Shown: positions 35,167 to 42,026 of the stretch, piece by piece
Position numbering within the stretch: the stretch's first letter is position 1
Layout: each line of letters starts with the position of its first letter
IMG/VR virus record: IMGVR_UViG_3300046002_002531
Coordinates: 1-49,240 of that record
DNA length: 49,240 nucleotides
Reading direction: 5' to 3' (one strand)
Source: a virus
Program-made: the position numbers and the translations under genes
Notes under the pieces: model-generated
The model's database searches: none
Seen by the model: only the letters and a program-made list of their open reading frames with translations
Told to the model about the DNA's origin: nothing

Positions 35167-36183
35167 ATGACAAATTTATTTAAAAAAGCAGCAATTCTGA
35201 CTGACATACATTTTGGCTTAAAGTCAAATAGTCAAACACACAACGATGATTGTTTAAACTTTGTTAAGTGGTTTATTAGCAAAGCTAAAGAAGAAGGTTG
35301 TGATGTTTGCTTTATGTTAGGTGATTGGCACAATAACCGCGCGGCAATTAATATCATTACGTTAAACTACAGCCTAACAGCACTTGAGTTGTTGGGCCGA
35401 GCCTTTGAGCGTGTTATATTCATTCCGGGCAATCATGATTTATATTATCGTGACAAGCGTGATATACAGTCAGCTGAATGGGCTAGACATATTCCTAACA
35501 TTGAAATTATCAACGACTTCTATCAAGAGGGCGATGTTAGTATTGTGCCCTGGTTAGTAGGCGACGATCATAAAAAGATTCCTAAGATCAATGCCAAGTA
35601 TATGTTTGGGCATTTTGAATTACCAGGCTATTACATGAATGCTATGGTACAGATGCCAGAACACGGTGAGATTAGACGTGAAGACTTCGGGCACATTGAT
35701 CATGTATACAGTGGGCATTTTCATAAACGTCAAACAGGTAAGAATATTACCTATGTAGGCAATGCGTTTCCGCACAACTATGCAGATGCAGGTGACGATG
35801 AACGTGGCATGATGATATTAGAGTGGGGCAATGAGCCAACGTTTCATGCTTGGCCGGATCAGCCCAAGTATCGTGTTTATAGCCTAAGTAATATTTTAAA
35901 AACACCAGAAACACTACTACAAAAAGGCATGCACTGTCGTGTAAACATCGACGTGGATATTTCGTACGAAGAAGCAACGTTTATTAAAGAAACATTCGTA
36001 GGTACGTATAATCTACGTGAACTTACATTAATCCCAGTCAAGCATACTGACATTGGCACAGATATTATGTTAGGTAATATTCAATTTGAAAGTATCGATA
36101 CTATTGTAACTAGTCAACTAACAGCTATTAACAGTGATCATTATAATCCTAACTTATTGTTAGACATCTACAGGAATCTATGA
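35167..36183 (+). CDS. gp47: Recombination endonuclease subunit gp47 (Mre11-like)
   Basis: A 338-residue metallophosphoesterase with the full Mre11/SbcD/gp47 motif set in order: DIHFG (13-17), MLGDWHNN (about 55-62), PGNHD (about 92-96), FGHFELPG and SGHFHKR. These residues bind two metal ions and give 3'-5' exonuclease and endonuclease activity. With gp46 it resects DNA ends for recombination-dependent replication and host DNA breakdown. Length equals T4 gp47 (339). The partner gene gp46 is separated from it by two unrelated genes. No Shine-Dalgarno sequence is visible upstream of the ATG, in keeping with a possible leaderless transcript. Confidence 0.95.
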   Translation: MTNLFKKAAILTDIHFGLKSNSQTHNDDCLNFVKWFISKAKEEGCDVCFMLGDWHNNRAAINIITLNYSLTALELLGRAFERVIFIPGNHDLYYRDKRDIQSAEWARHIPNIEIINDFYQEGDVSIVPWLVGDDHKKIPKINAKYMFGHFELPGYYMNAMVQMPEHGEIRREDFGHIDHVYSGHFHKRQTGKNITYVGNAFPHNYADAGDDERGMMILEWGNEPTFHAWPDQPKYRVYSLSNILKTPETLLQKGMHCRVNIDVDISYEEATFIKETFVGTYNLRELTLIPVKHTDIGTDIMLGNIQFESIDTIVTSQLTAINSDHYNPNLLLDIYRNL

Positions 36184-37073
36184 GGTTCTGCACCGATAGT
36201 AACGACATTATTTGTATAAGTTACCCTTCTGGTGGGTTTGGAAATTTTCTATACTATATATTAAGTGAATTTGCAGACCAAACAGTTAAATTATCAAATA
36301 ACGAATTAACTTTTAGTCAAGACGGAAACAGTCATAGTATTGTAATGTATACCAATACGTATTTTATGGATCCGACTGAATACCAACTGCACTGCGACAT
36401 TGACCCAAAGAATAATAAAGTAGTAGTCCTGTGCGACAATGGGATCAATAACGACTGTTACGATAAAATAAACTTAACATTTCCAAATGCTAAGATTGTA
36501 CGCATAGTAATCGACCCTGCTGTTAGACCTATAATATATCAAACCTGCATAATCAAAGCTGTATGTCAGGATCTTAATGCCAATCACAGCGAACATGTAC
36601 AAAACAATTGGTCCGATGCCGCAGAAGATTATGCTCAGCGAGAAGATTTTACTTTAATGTATCACAACTGGTCATATGGTTGGGAGCCAACTGAATCAAC
36701 GATCAATTTGAGTTTTGAACAGTTGTTAATATCGCCAATTAATACTATAAAAAAATTAATCAACCAGTTGGGTATGAAACTAATCAATGAAGATAGGTTA
36801 ACATTAGTGTTAGCCGATTGGTTTACAGCTAATTCAAAATATTTTAGTGTATACTTTCATGCCAATTTAATTTTATCTGCATTGGAAAATAACAAAAATA
36901 TTGATATATCTCATATAGTTGATCTACACGAACAGGGATATATTAACTATTGTATAGAAAAACGATATAATATTGAAATTCCAGTATATGACTATCGCAA
37001 TTGGTTTCAGTCTACTGAACAAATACAACAAGCAATTATTAAAATAAATGAAAAAAACCTTATTAGCAATTAG
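36180..37073 (+). CDS. Sulfotransferase-like P-loop protein (putative)
   Basis: A 297-residue protein coupled to gp47 by an ATGA overlap. It begins with a strand and a glycine-rich turn followed by a helix, CISYPSGGFGNFLYYILSEF. This resembles the PAPS-binding loop of sulfotransferases (P-(R/K)-SG-(T/G)-FL). Near residues 175-195 the segment NLSFEQLLISPINTIKKLIN recalls the C-terminal sulfotransferase block in which a 'Y/F-E-L--P----KL' helix precedes the acceptor region. The basic residue usually needed in the loop is not obvious, so catalysis is uncertain. It could equally be a P-loop-related protein of unknown role. Base composition resembles the neighbours, apart from rather many Asn/Ile codons. 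Confidence 0.4.
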   Translation: MRFCTDSNDIICISYPSGGFGNFLYYILSEFADQTVKLSNNELTFSQDGNSHSIVMYTNTYFMDPTEYQLHCDIDPKNNKVVVLCDNGINNDCYDKINLTFPNAKIVRIVIDPAVRPIIYQTCIIKAVCQDLNANHSEHVQNNWSDAAEDYAQREDFTLMYHNWSYGWEPTESTINLSFEQLLISPINTIKKLINQLGMKLINEDRLTLVLADWFTANSKYFSVYFHANLILSALENNKNIDISHIVDLHEQGYINYCIEKRYNIEIPVYDYRNWFQSTEQIQQAIIKINEKNLISN

Positions 37074-37749
37074 TGACGGCAATGGAGTCGACAACGACTT
37101 TAAAAAATGGCCAACGTTATTACAGTTAATGACGTCGGATTCATTACAGATTAAAAATAAATCTGTAATCGGTGCTAGTAATGAGTTGATATTAATGCAG
37201 GTTGCAGAATCAATTGAAACTGAAAATATCGACTGTGCAATTATTCAATGGACTATACCCGCACGAATTGATTTAGTAGCTGATGAATTTTGGCAAGAGC
37301 AGGCAAAGATCGATCCTGTGTATCATTTTAATATTGTGCAATCTAATAATCAAGATTGGTGGGTTACTAGTTCCAGCAACAATCAATATATAAAAGAATA
37401 TCATAATAGATATATTAAAGAATGGCAAGCAACTCAGCGCAGTCAATCGTATATGTTAGCCGCATCAACTCTATTAAAAAATAAAAATATACCTTTTGTG
37501 TTTACTCTAGCATATGACTTTAATTTCGACGGTCCGATGGCCATTGCTGTTAAAAATTTACCTTGGATAGACCAAGATTTAAGTAGCTTTAGATTAATTA
37601 GCACGTACAAAGACCTTGACTCTGGATTGGCACAGCCGCATTCTGCTGTACAACTTGAATGGTTAGATACCATAGTCAAACCTAACTGTGATTTCATTGA
37701 CTATGATCCTAAAAGGTATTATAATATACAAAAGCACCTGACAAAATAA
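37048..37749 (+). CDS. SGNH-like protein with altered nucleophile loop (putative)
   Basis: A 233-residue protein overlapping the previous gene by 26 bp. The N-terminus (TLLAISDGNGVDNDFKKWPT) occupies the place of the GDS loop, with SDG instead of GDS. SVIGASNELIL resembles block II, a hydrophobic strand (IPFVFTLAYDF) follows, and AQPHSAVQLEWLDTIV near the C-terminus resembles block V (His preceding a helix). The order and spacing parallel the gene at 172-1044, and both lie next to possible sugar-modifying genes. The missing canonical serine context suggests a binding or degenerate member, but the family assignment is tentative. Confidence 0.4.
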   Translation: MKKTLLAISDGNGVDNDFKKWPTLLQLMTSDSLQIKNKSVIGASNELILMQVAESIETENIDCAIIQWTIPARIDLVADEFWQEQAKIDPVYHFNIVQSNNQDWWVTSSSNNQYIKEYHNRYIKEWQATQRSQSYMLAASTLLKNKNIPFVFTLAYDFNFDGPMAIAVKNLPWIDQDLSSFRLISTYKDLDSGLAQPHSAVQLEWLDTIVKPNCDFIDYDPKRYYNIQKHLTK

Positions 37750-37762
37750 ATGATGAGAAATT

Positions 37763-39535
37763 ATGACATTTAAAATAAAAAATCTTACAGTCAAGAACTT
37801 CATGAGTGTTGGTAATGCAACACAAGCTGTGGACTTTGACCGCAACGACCTGACATTAGTATTAGGTGTTAACGTTGACTTAGGCGGCGATGATAGTGGC
37901 GCACGTAATGGCACTGGTAAAACAACTATTATCAATGCCTTAAGCTACAGTCTGTTTGGGCAGGCATTAACCAATATCAAACGTGATAATTTAATTAACA
38001 AAACTAACGGTAAGAACATGTTGGTTACTGTTGAATTTGAACATAACGGGCAAGACTATAAGATTGAACGTGGTCGTAAGCCAAACATAATGAAGTTTTA
38101 TGTAGGTGATGAAGAAAAAGAAATTACCGACGAAAGTCAAGGCGATAGTAGAGAAACACAGGCTGAAATTGAACGTTTGTTAAGCATGTCGCACAATATG
38201 TTCAAACACATTGTTGCGCTTAATACCTACACCGAACCATTCCTTAGTCTTAAATCTAACGACCAACGTGAAATTATTGAACAGCTACTTGGTATCACTG
38301 TCTTAAGTGAAAAGGCAGAAAAACTTAAAGAGTTGGGTCGTGCTACTAAGGATGCAATACAGCAAGAAGAGTTCAATATTAAGGCTATAACCGACGCAAA
38401 TGGTCGTATTCAAGAGCAAATTGACAGCTTAAAACGCCGGCAAACTATGTGGACTACCAAGCATGCAGATGACACAGTAAAACTACAAAATGCCCTTACA
38501 GAACTACGTAAAATTGATATTGAACAAGAGCTAGCGGCACACACTGCGCTTACTGCTTACAACCAACAGCGTAAAGACTTAGATGATTTGACCAAGGCCA
38601 TTTTGCGTAGCGAAGCAGATATTGCCCGTGAACAAAAGACTATAGATAAAGTTACTAAAGAAATTGCCGACCTCGAAGCACATACTTGTTATGCTTGCGG
38701 TCAACATTTTCACGATAGCAAACACGAAGAAGTGTTAGCGGCTAAACGTACATCACTCGAAACTGCTACTACACAGTACCAAACTGATCAAACACAATTA
38801 ACGGCGCTGATAGGTGCTAAAACAGAAATTGGTCCTCTTGGTGCGCAACCTCGAGTATATTACGATAAAGAAGCAGATGCGTTTCATCACAAGGGTTCTA
38901 TTACTAGTTTAGAAACACAGTTGGCCGCTAAGGCTACAGAAGTTGATCCATATGATGAACAAATCGAAGAGATGACACAGACTGCATTAGTAGAAACTGA
39001 TTATACTACTATGAACGAGCTAGTTAAGTTAAAAGAACATCAAGACTTCTTGTTGAAACTATTAACTAACAAAGATAGCTTTATTCGTAAACGTATTATT
39101 GATCAAAACTTGTCGCATTTAAACGCACGCCTAAGTCAATACTTAGATCGTATAGGATTGCCACATACAGTAACATTCTTAAACGATTTAAGTGTAGAAA
39201 TTACAGAGTTAGGCCGTGAACTAGACTTTGATAACTTATCACGTGGTGAACGCAATCGCTTGATATTAAGTTTATCGTGGGCATTCCGTGATGTCTGGGA
39301 AAGTTTATACAATCCTATTAACTTATTATTCATTGATGAGCTTATTGACAGCGGCATGGACAGTAGCGGAGTTGAAAGTTCATTGGGTATACTTAAAAAA
39401 ATGTCTAGAGAGCATGAGAAAAGTATTTGGCTTGTTTCGCATAAAGATGAACTTGCGGGGCGAGTTAATAACATTATGACTGTAACCAAAGAAAATGGGT
39501 TTACATCATATAGTACTGACGTAGAAGTAATTTAA
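37763..39535 (+). CDS. gp46: Recombination endonuclease subunit gp46 (Rad50-like ATPase)
   Basis: A 590-residue SMC-type ATPase. The Walker A motif is GARNGTGKTT (46-55). Two coiled-coil arms (about 170-300 and 320-440) flank a zinc-hook CYACG at about 309-313, where two subunits dimerise. The ABC signature LSRGERNRL lies near 491 and Walker B LLFIDEL near 521, followed by a conserved histidine switch (WLVSHKDEL). With gp47 it forms the ATP-driven end-resection complex. Length is close to T4 gp46 (560). A GATGAG sequence upstream of the ATG serves as a weak ribosome-binding site. Confidence 0.95.
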   Translation: MTFKIKNLTVKNFMSVGNATQAVDFDRNDLTLVLGVNVDLGGDDSGARNGTGKTTIINALSYSLFGQALTNIKRDNLINKTNGKNMLVTVEFEHNGQDYKIERGRKPNIMKFYVGDEEKEITDESQGDSRETQAEIERLLSMSHNMFKHIVALNTYTEPFLSLKSNDQREIIEQLLGITVLSEKAEKLKELGRATKDAIQQEEFNIKAITDANGRIQEQIDSLKRRQTMWTTKHADDTVKLQNALTELRKIDIEQELAAHTALTAYNQQRKDLDDLTKAILRSEADIAREQKTIDKVTKEIADLEAHTCYACGQHFHDSKHEEVLAAKRTSLETATTQYQTDQTQLTALIGAKTEIGPLGAQPRVYYDKEADAFHHKGSITSLETQLAAKATEVDPYDEQIEEMTQTALVETDYTTMNELVKLKEHQDFLLKLLTNKDSFIRKRIIDQNLSHLNARLSQYLDRIGLPHTVTFLNDLSVEITELGRELDFDNLSRGERNRLILSLSWAFRDVWESLYNPINLLFIDELIDSGMDSSGVESSLGILKKMSREHEKSIWLVSHKDELAGRVNNIMTVTKENGFTSYSTDVEVI

Positions 39536-39558
39536 TTTTACCATCCAATACAGGGTGG

Positions 39559-39566
39559 TTAAATAC
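39559..39566 (+). promoter_or_regulatory. Late promoter-like motif (TTAAATAC)
   Basis: GGTTAAATACACACAAC lies 25-32 bp upstream of the Hc1-like ATG. The ATACAC extension is shared with the promoters at 44593 (plus) and 32876 (minus), so the Hc1-like protein is probably made late. Confidence 0.45.
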
Positions 39567-39590
39567 ACACAACAACAAGGAGAAGTAAAC

Positions 39591-39776
39591 ATGGCAATTC
39601 ATGATGATATTTTAGCAGCAGTAGAATTATACGTAGCAGAATCAGAAAAATTTGAAGTTAAAGGTGTTAAAGCCGCAGCGGCACGTGCTCGTGGTGCATT
39701 AGGTGACTTGGCTAAATTGGCCAAAGCTCGTCGTGCAGAAATCCAAGAGAAGAAAAATGCAGCGGCTGCAAAATAA
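39591..39776 (+). CDS. Histone H1-like (Hc1-type) basic DNA-binding protein
   Basis: A 61-residue protein; the start is the ATG nine bases after AAGGAG. A short acidic helix (IHDDILAAVELYVAESEKFE) is followed by a strongly basic Ala/Lys/Arg segment (KGVKAAAARARGALGDLAKL, AKARRAEIQEKKNAAAAK). This layout, including 'KG-KAAA-R-R----L-KL-K--R-EIQ', matches bacterial Hc1-like histone H1 homologues, best known from Chlamydia, where they condense the chromosome. Small proteins of this type occur in T4-like phages. It could compact phage or host DNA. It sits between gp46 and a GIY-YIG-like gene, and has a late-type promoter motif. Confidence 0.65.
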   Translation: MAIHDDILAAVELYVAESEKFEVKGVKAAAARARGALGDLAKLAKARRAEIQEKKNAAAAK

Positions 39777-39783
39777 ATAACGT

Positions 39784-40224
39784 ATGACATACGAATATCC
39801 TTGGACGTACAATGGTGTAATATTTGACTCTGAGGATATTGGTGCATACTACGGTTTCATTTATAGAATAACCAACCTTACTAACGGCTACGATTATGTT
39901 GGCCGTAAGTATTTTAAAACTATCAAAAAAAGACCACCGTTAAAAGGCAAGAAGAACAAACGTCTAGAAACAATTGAAACTGATTGGAAAGACTATTGGG
40001 GTTCTTCGAGTCGACTAGTAGCAGATATCCTAGCTTTAGGCAAGGAACAGTTTAAACGCGAAATTATACATCTATGTCTAAGTCGTGGTGAAACTAACTA
40101 CATGGAAGCGCATTATCAATTTATGGAAGAAGTACTGTTGAGAGAAGATAACTACAATGGTATTATACAAATTAAATTAGGCAAGGGTTCCGTAAAAGAT
40201 TTAAAAATTAATAAAACCAGTTGA
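39784..40224 (+). CDS. GIY-YIG-like endonuclease (putative)
   Basis: A 146-residue protein. YYGFIYRITNLTNGYDYVGR (23-42) fits the GIY-YIG module in degenerate form: a first strand with GFIY, and YVG followed by the catalytic-type Arg and then KYF. Downstream, ETDWKDYWGSSSRLVADI, KREIIHLC and a conserved Glu in NYMEAHYQF match the helix carrying the metal-binding Glu. Similar stand-alone proteins occur in T4-like phages as Seg-like or repair-type nucleases. No DNA-binding C-terminal domain is visible, so target choice is unclear. A 13-base palindrome (CGTATG-A-CATACG) covers the start codon. A sigma70-like promoter overlaps the 3' end. Confidence 0.7.
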   Translation: MTYEYPWTYNGVIFDSEDIGAYYGFIYRITNLTNGYDYVGRKYFKTIKKRPPLKGKKNKRLETIETDWKDYWGSSSRLVADILALGKEQFKREIIHLCLSRGETNYMEAHYQFMEEVLLREDNYNGIIQIKLGKGSVKDLKINKTS

Positions 40225-40249
40225 CCAACAACACTAAACGTATTACAAT
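40221..40249 (+). promoter_or_regulatory. Strong sigma70-like promoter for the non-coding region
   Basis: TTGACC (40221-40226), exactly 17 bp, then TACAAT (40244-40249): five of six matches to each consensus hexamer with ideal spacing. The predicted start is near 40256. No downstream gene on this strand exists until 42023, so the promoter points to an RNA product. Confidence 0.6.
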
Positions 40250-40255
40250 AAACAC

Positions 40256-40840
40256 ATAGCTCCTAGACACCAAGTCACTCTCACAGAAACAAATTCCAAC
40301 TCAGCAGTAAATGTAGTTAAAAGCCCTATTGCAGATTAAGTTCTGTATTCAGAGGAGATCGTGCTCGCGTAATGGCCGCACGTGGAACGTGTAGACTAGA
40401 CTACACACTGAATGGCGACCGTGTATTGTGCTATAAAAAGCGAATCAACAATATAAAAATTAGGTGTAAAAACCGAATGATTTGGGCACTGTGAAAAAGA
40501 TACAACCCATATGATGACATAGTTTGGCTAACTACGGATTATGCATCAACCGTCGCAAGAAGCAAGAGTAGGGAGTACAGGGCGACCGCTTCCGTGTAAA
40601 TGAATATAATCTCTTTTAGTTAGTATGATGAAGCACTCGGATGAAGTCGCTCTGTTTTACTTTGCCTGTAATGGGTGAAGTATGACTATAATCTGGATGA
40701 AGCAGTTCTAAAGTCAAAAGCATTACAGTACATATCAAAGTAAATTAGATTAATTAGATTAGAAGAAAAGGCATGAGCGCAAGCGAAATGCGAATGTCTT
40801 TAGACATTCCTTAAATGTACTTAAATGTCTTTTGCTCTTA
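40256..40840 (+). ncRNA. Candidate large structured non-coding RNA
   Basis: About 585 bases with no good gene, bounded by a strong promoter upstream and a region of hairpins downstream. Complementary segments I can see: TTCTG/CAGAG (40341-40345/40350-40354); CGTGC/GCACG (40360-40364/40378-40382); GTGTAG/CTACAC (40389-40394/40401-40406); a possible pseudoknot from GTCGC/GCGAC (40552-40556/40582-40586) crossing GAAGC/GCTTC (40559-40563/40588-40592); CTGTAATG/CATTACAG (40666-40673/40721-40728) enclosing TGACT/AGTCA (40683-40687/40712-40716); GAATGTC/GACATTC (40792-40798/40803-40809); and AGAAAAGGCAT with ATGTCTTTTGCT (40764-40774/40825-40836) closing a domain that contains a GCAA tetraloop. GATGAAG occurs three times. 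I do not recognise an Rfam-like class; large phage RNAs such as GOLLD or ROOL are of similar size. Confidence 0.5.
40372..40494 (+). CDS. Possible 40-residue ORF inside the non-coding region
   Basis: ATG at 40372 opens a 40-codon frame (MAARGTCRLDYTLNGDRVLC at its start) that ends TGA at 40492-40494. It is basic and Cys-containing. GGAG lies 14 bases upstream, too far for a good ribosome-binding site, and the frame runs through two of the predicted stems. I give it low weight and list it only as an alternative reading of this part of the region. Confidence 0.15.
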   Translation: MAARGTCRLDYTLNGDRVLCYKKRINNIKIRCKNRMIWAL

Positions 40841-40873
40841 TAATGACCTTAGCTTACGTATATCATAGTCAAT

Positions 40874-40897
40874 AAAAAAGCACAATAAATGTGCTTT
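40874..40897 (-). terminator. Rho-independent terminator (minus strand)
   Basis: Inverted repeat AAAGCAC (40877-40883) and GTGCTTT (40891-40897) with a seven-base loop. On the minus strand the second arm runs into six Ts. It lies just after the stop of the small gene at 40902 and ends the gp26-like transcript. On the plus strand the T-tract is weak. Confidence 0.75.
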
Positions 40898-40901
40898 AAT
40901 A

Positions 40902-41120
40902 TTAAAAAAACGGGAGGCCACTTTTTTGGGTCGTTTCCATATTATCTTTAATAATCTTTCCGATAATATCTCTTTCTTGCTGTGTTAAAAACATTGCATC
41001 TTCGTAACTTAAACCACCACGCATATACCAACACATACGTAACGCTTCTTCTCTAAAGGCTTTTGACTCTTTATCGTAGGAATCAAGCAATTCTACGATA
41101 GCATCGTTATCTAAGGTCAA
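40902..41120 (-). CDS. Small tail/baseplate assembly partner (gp51-like?)
   Basis: A 72-residue helical protein with a conserved-looking core, MRGGLSYEDAMFLTQQERDI, followed by IGKIIKDNMETTQKSGLPFF. Small proteins with this 'GG--Y-DA--L---ER--I-K-I--N-E-TKKSG-P-F' pattern follow the gp26-like gene in T4-like phages and are thought to help assemble the baseplate hub. The start is a TTG that overlaps the upstream stop as TTGA, with no separate ribosome-binding site, so translation should depend on termination of the gp26-like gene. No ATG gives a sensible full-length product. Function is inferred from context. Confidence 0.6.
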   Translation of the reverse strand: MTLDNDAIVELLDSYDKESKAFREEALRMCWYMRGGLSYEDAMFLTQQERDIIGKIIKDNMETTQKSGLPFF

Positions 41121-41971
41121 AAGCCGCGAGCGAAAAAACTTGCGTAGTCGAAATCAATGGCTAATTTAAATTCTTTTGAACATTCAGTACATACTACATC
41201 AACTGGTTTAATACTAATTGCCTTAGCTAATTCTTCAATTGTCTGTTGTATTGTACGCAACACAGTTGATTCAGAATTTGTGTAGTACTCTCTAATAAAT
41301 TTTGTGTCTGTTACAATATCACCGTCTTCTGTGGTAATAGCTGCTGTGCAATTAGTTATAGTTTCAATGTTTAATTCAACCATCTTACTAATATGTTCGG
41401 TGTATCTAACTTTTCTAACTTCGGCATCAAGATCTGGATCTGCCAGTGTTTGAATTAACTTTTCTTCTTCAAACACAGTGTTACCGGATTTGCTAATTTG
41501 AGCATAGGTCAATGGTTTAAGGCTAACAGATAATCCATCGGGTAGTTCAACAGTTTTTGAATAATCTGGCATCGATACGGAACCTAAGGTAGCAGTTAAG
41601 TCTACATCATAATCGTGTTCTGTTCCACACTCAGGGCAAGTTGATCCGATAGCCATTGTAGGACCGTAACTAGCAATACGGATAGCAATTAATGTAGTGT
41701 CTACATCAACGCTAGGCATATCCCAAGCGTTTTTAATACTTGGACAGCAACTTTGTATAACATCGACTACACTAGTACCACTGATCAGTGCATCTGGTGT
41801 GCGTAGTGTAATTTCATCTCTAGTGGTCATTGGATATACAGGAAGTTCGCCTGTTACAGGTAGTTCCAATGAGCCTTCTTTCCAAAACCGACCTTCACTG
41901 GTTAACTTGATATACAGCGCAGGTTGGCGAAAGTGTTTAGCCAACGGATTTGCGTTATTGATTTGAGCCAT
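41117..41971 (-). CDS. gp26: Baseplate hub assembly protein gp26-like
   Basis: A 284-residue protein of the T4 baseplate-protein family. It begins with a lineage-typical N-terminus (NPLAKHFRQPALYIKLTSEG), followed by LPVYPMTTRDEITLRTPDAL and IQSCCPSIKNAW. Two zinc-finger-like pairs are present: CPECGTEHDYD near residue 115 and CTECSKEFKL near 265, which could together bind one metal. Such proteins act as chaperones of the hub or tail-tube tip and are followed by a small coupled partner, as here; this recalls the paired tail chaperones encoded upstream of tape-measure genes in other tailed phages. It is transcribed divergently from the tape-measure gene from a palindromic late promoter. Confidence 0.7.
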   Translation of the reverse strand: MAQINNANPLAKHFRQPALYIKLTSEGRFWKEGSLELPVTGELPVYPMTTRDEITLRTPDALISGTSVVDVIQSCCPSIKNAWDMPSVDVDTTLIAIRIASYGPTMAIGSTCPECGTEHDYDVDLTATLGSVSMPDYSKTVELPDGLSVSLKPLTYAQISKSGNTVFEEEKLIQTLADPDLDAEVRKVRYTEHISKMVELNIETITNCTAAITTEDGDIVTDTKFIREYYTNSESTVLRTIQQTIEELAKAISIKPVDVVCTECSKEFKLAIDFDYASFFARGF

Positions 41972-42026
41972 GGTTTAATTCCTATAAATATAATTGATAT
42001 ACTATATTTATAGGTTAAAACCATGG
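41968..42026. promoter_or_regulatory. Palindromic bidirectional late promoter
   Basis: Two TATAAATA motifs, plus strand 41983-41990 and minus strand 42005-42012, lie in a perfect 12-base inverted repeat (CCTATAAATATA at 41981-41992, complement at 42003-42014). Both arms continue, with small differences, to CCATGG at both ends, which holds the start codons of the two divergent genes. Each promoter drives the gene on the far side, so the two late transcription complexes would overlap. Confidence 0.75.

Noticed and set aside
40320-40510. Group I intron core (R/S-like strings TTCAGAGGAGATC and AAGATACAACCC near a GIY-YIG gene)
   Set aside because: The two strings cannot form the P7 pairing that defines the core, they are about 150 bases apart, and no interrupted exon is evident.
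40525-40590. Fragment of 16S ribosomal RNA (GGCTAACTACGG and GGGAGTACAGGGCGACC)
   Set aside because: Only short matches, far too close together for their real spacing in 16S, with nothing similar between them.
40874-40897. Bidirectional terminator
   Set aside because: The stem has a proper T-run only on the minus strand; on the plus strand it is followed by AATATT.
40225-40901. tRNA or tmRNA gene
   Set aside because: No T-loop sequence of the TTCRANY type on either strand, no CCA-like end, and no tag-peptide frame.
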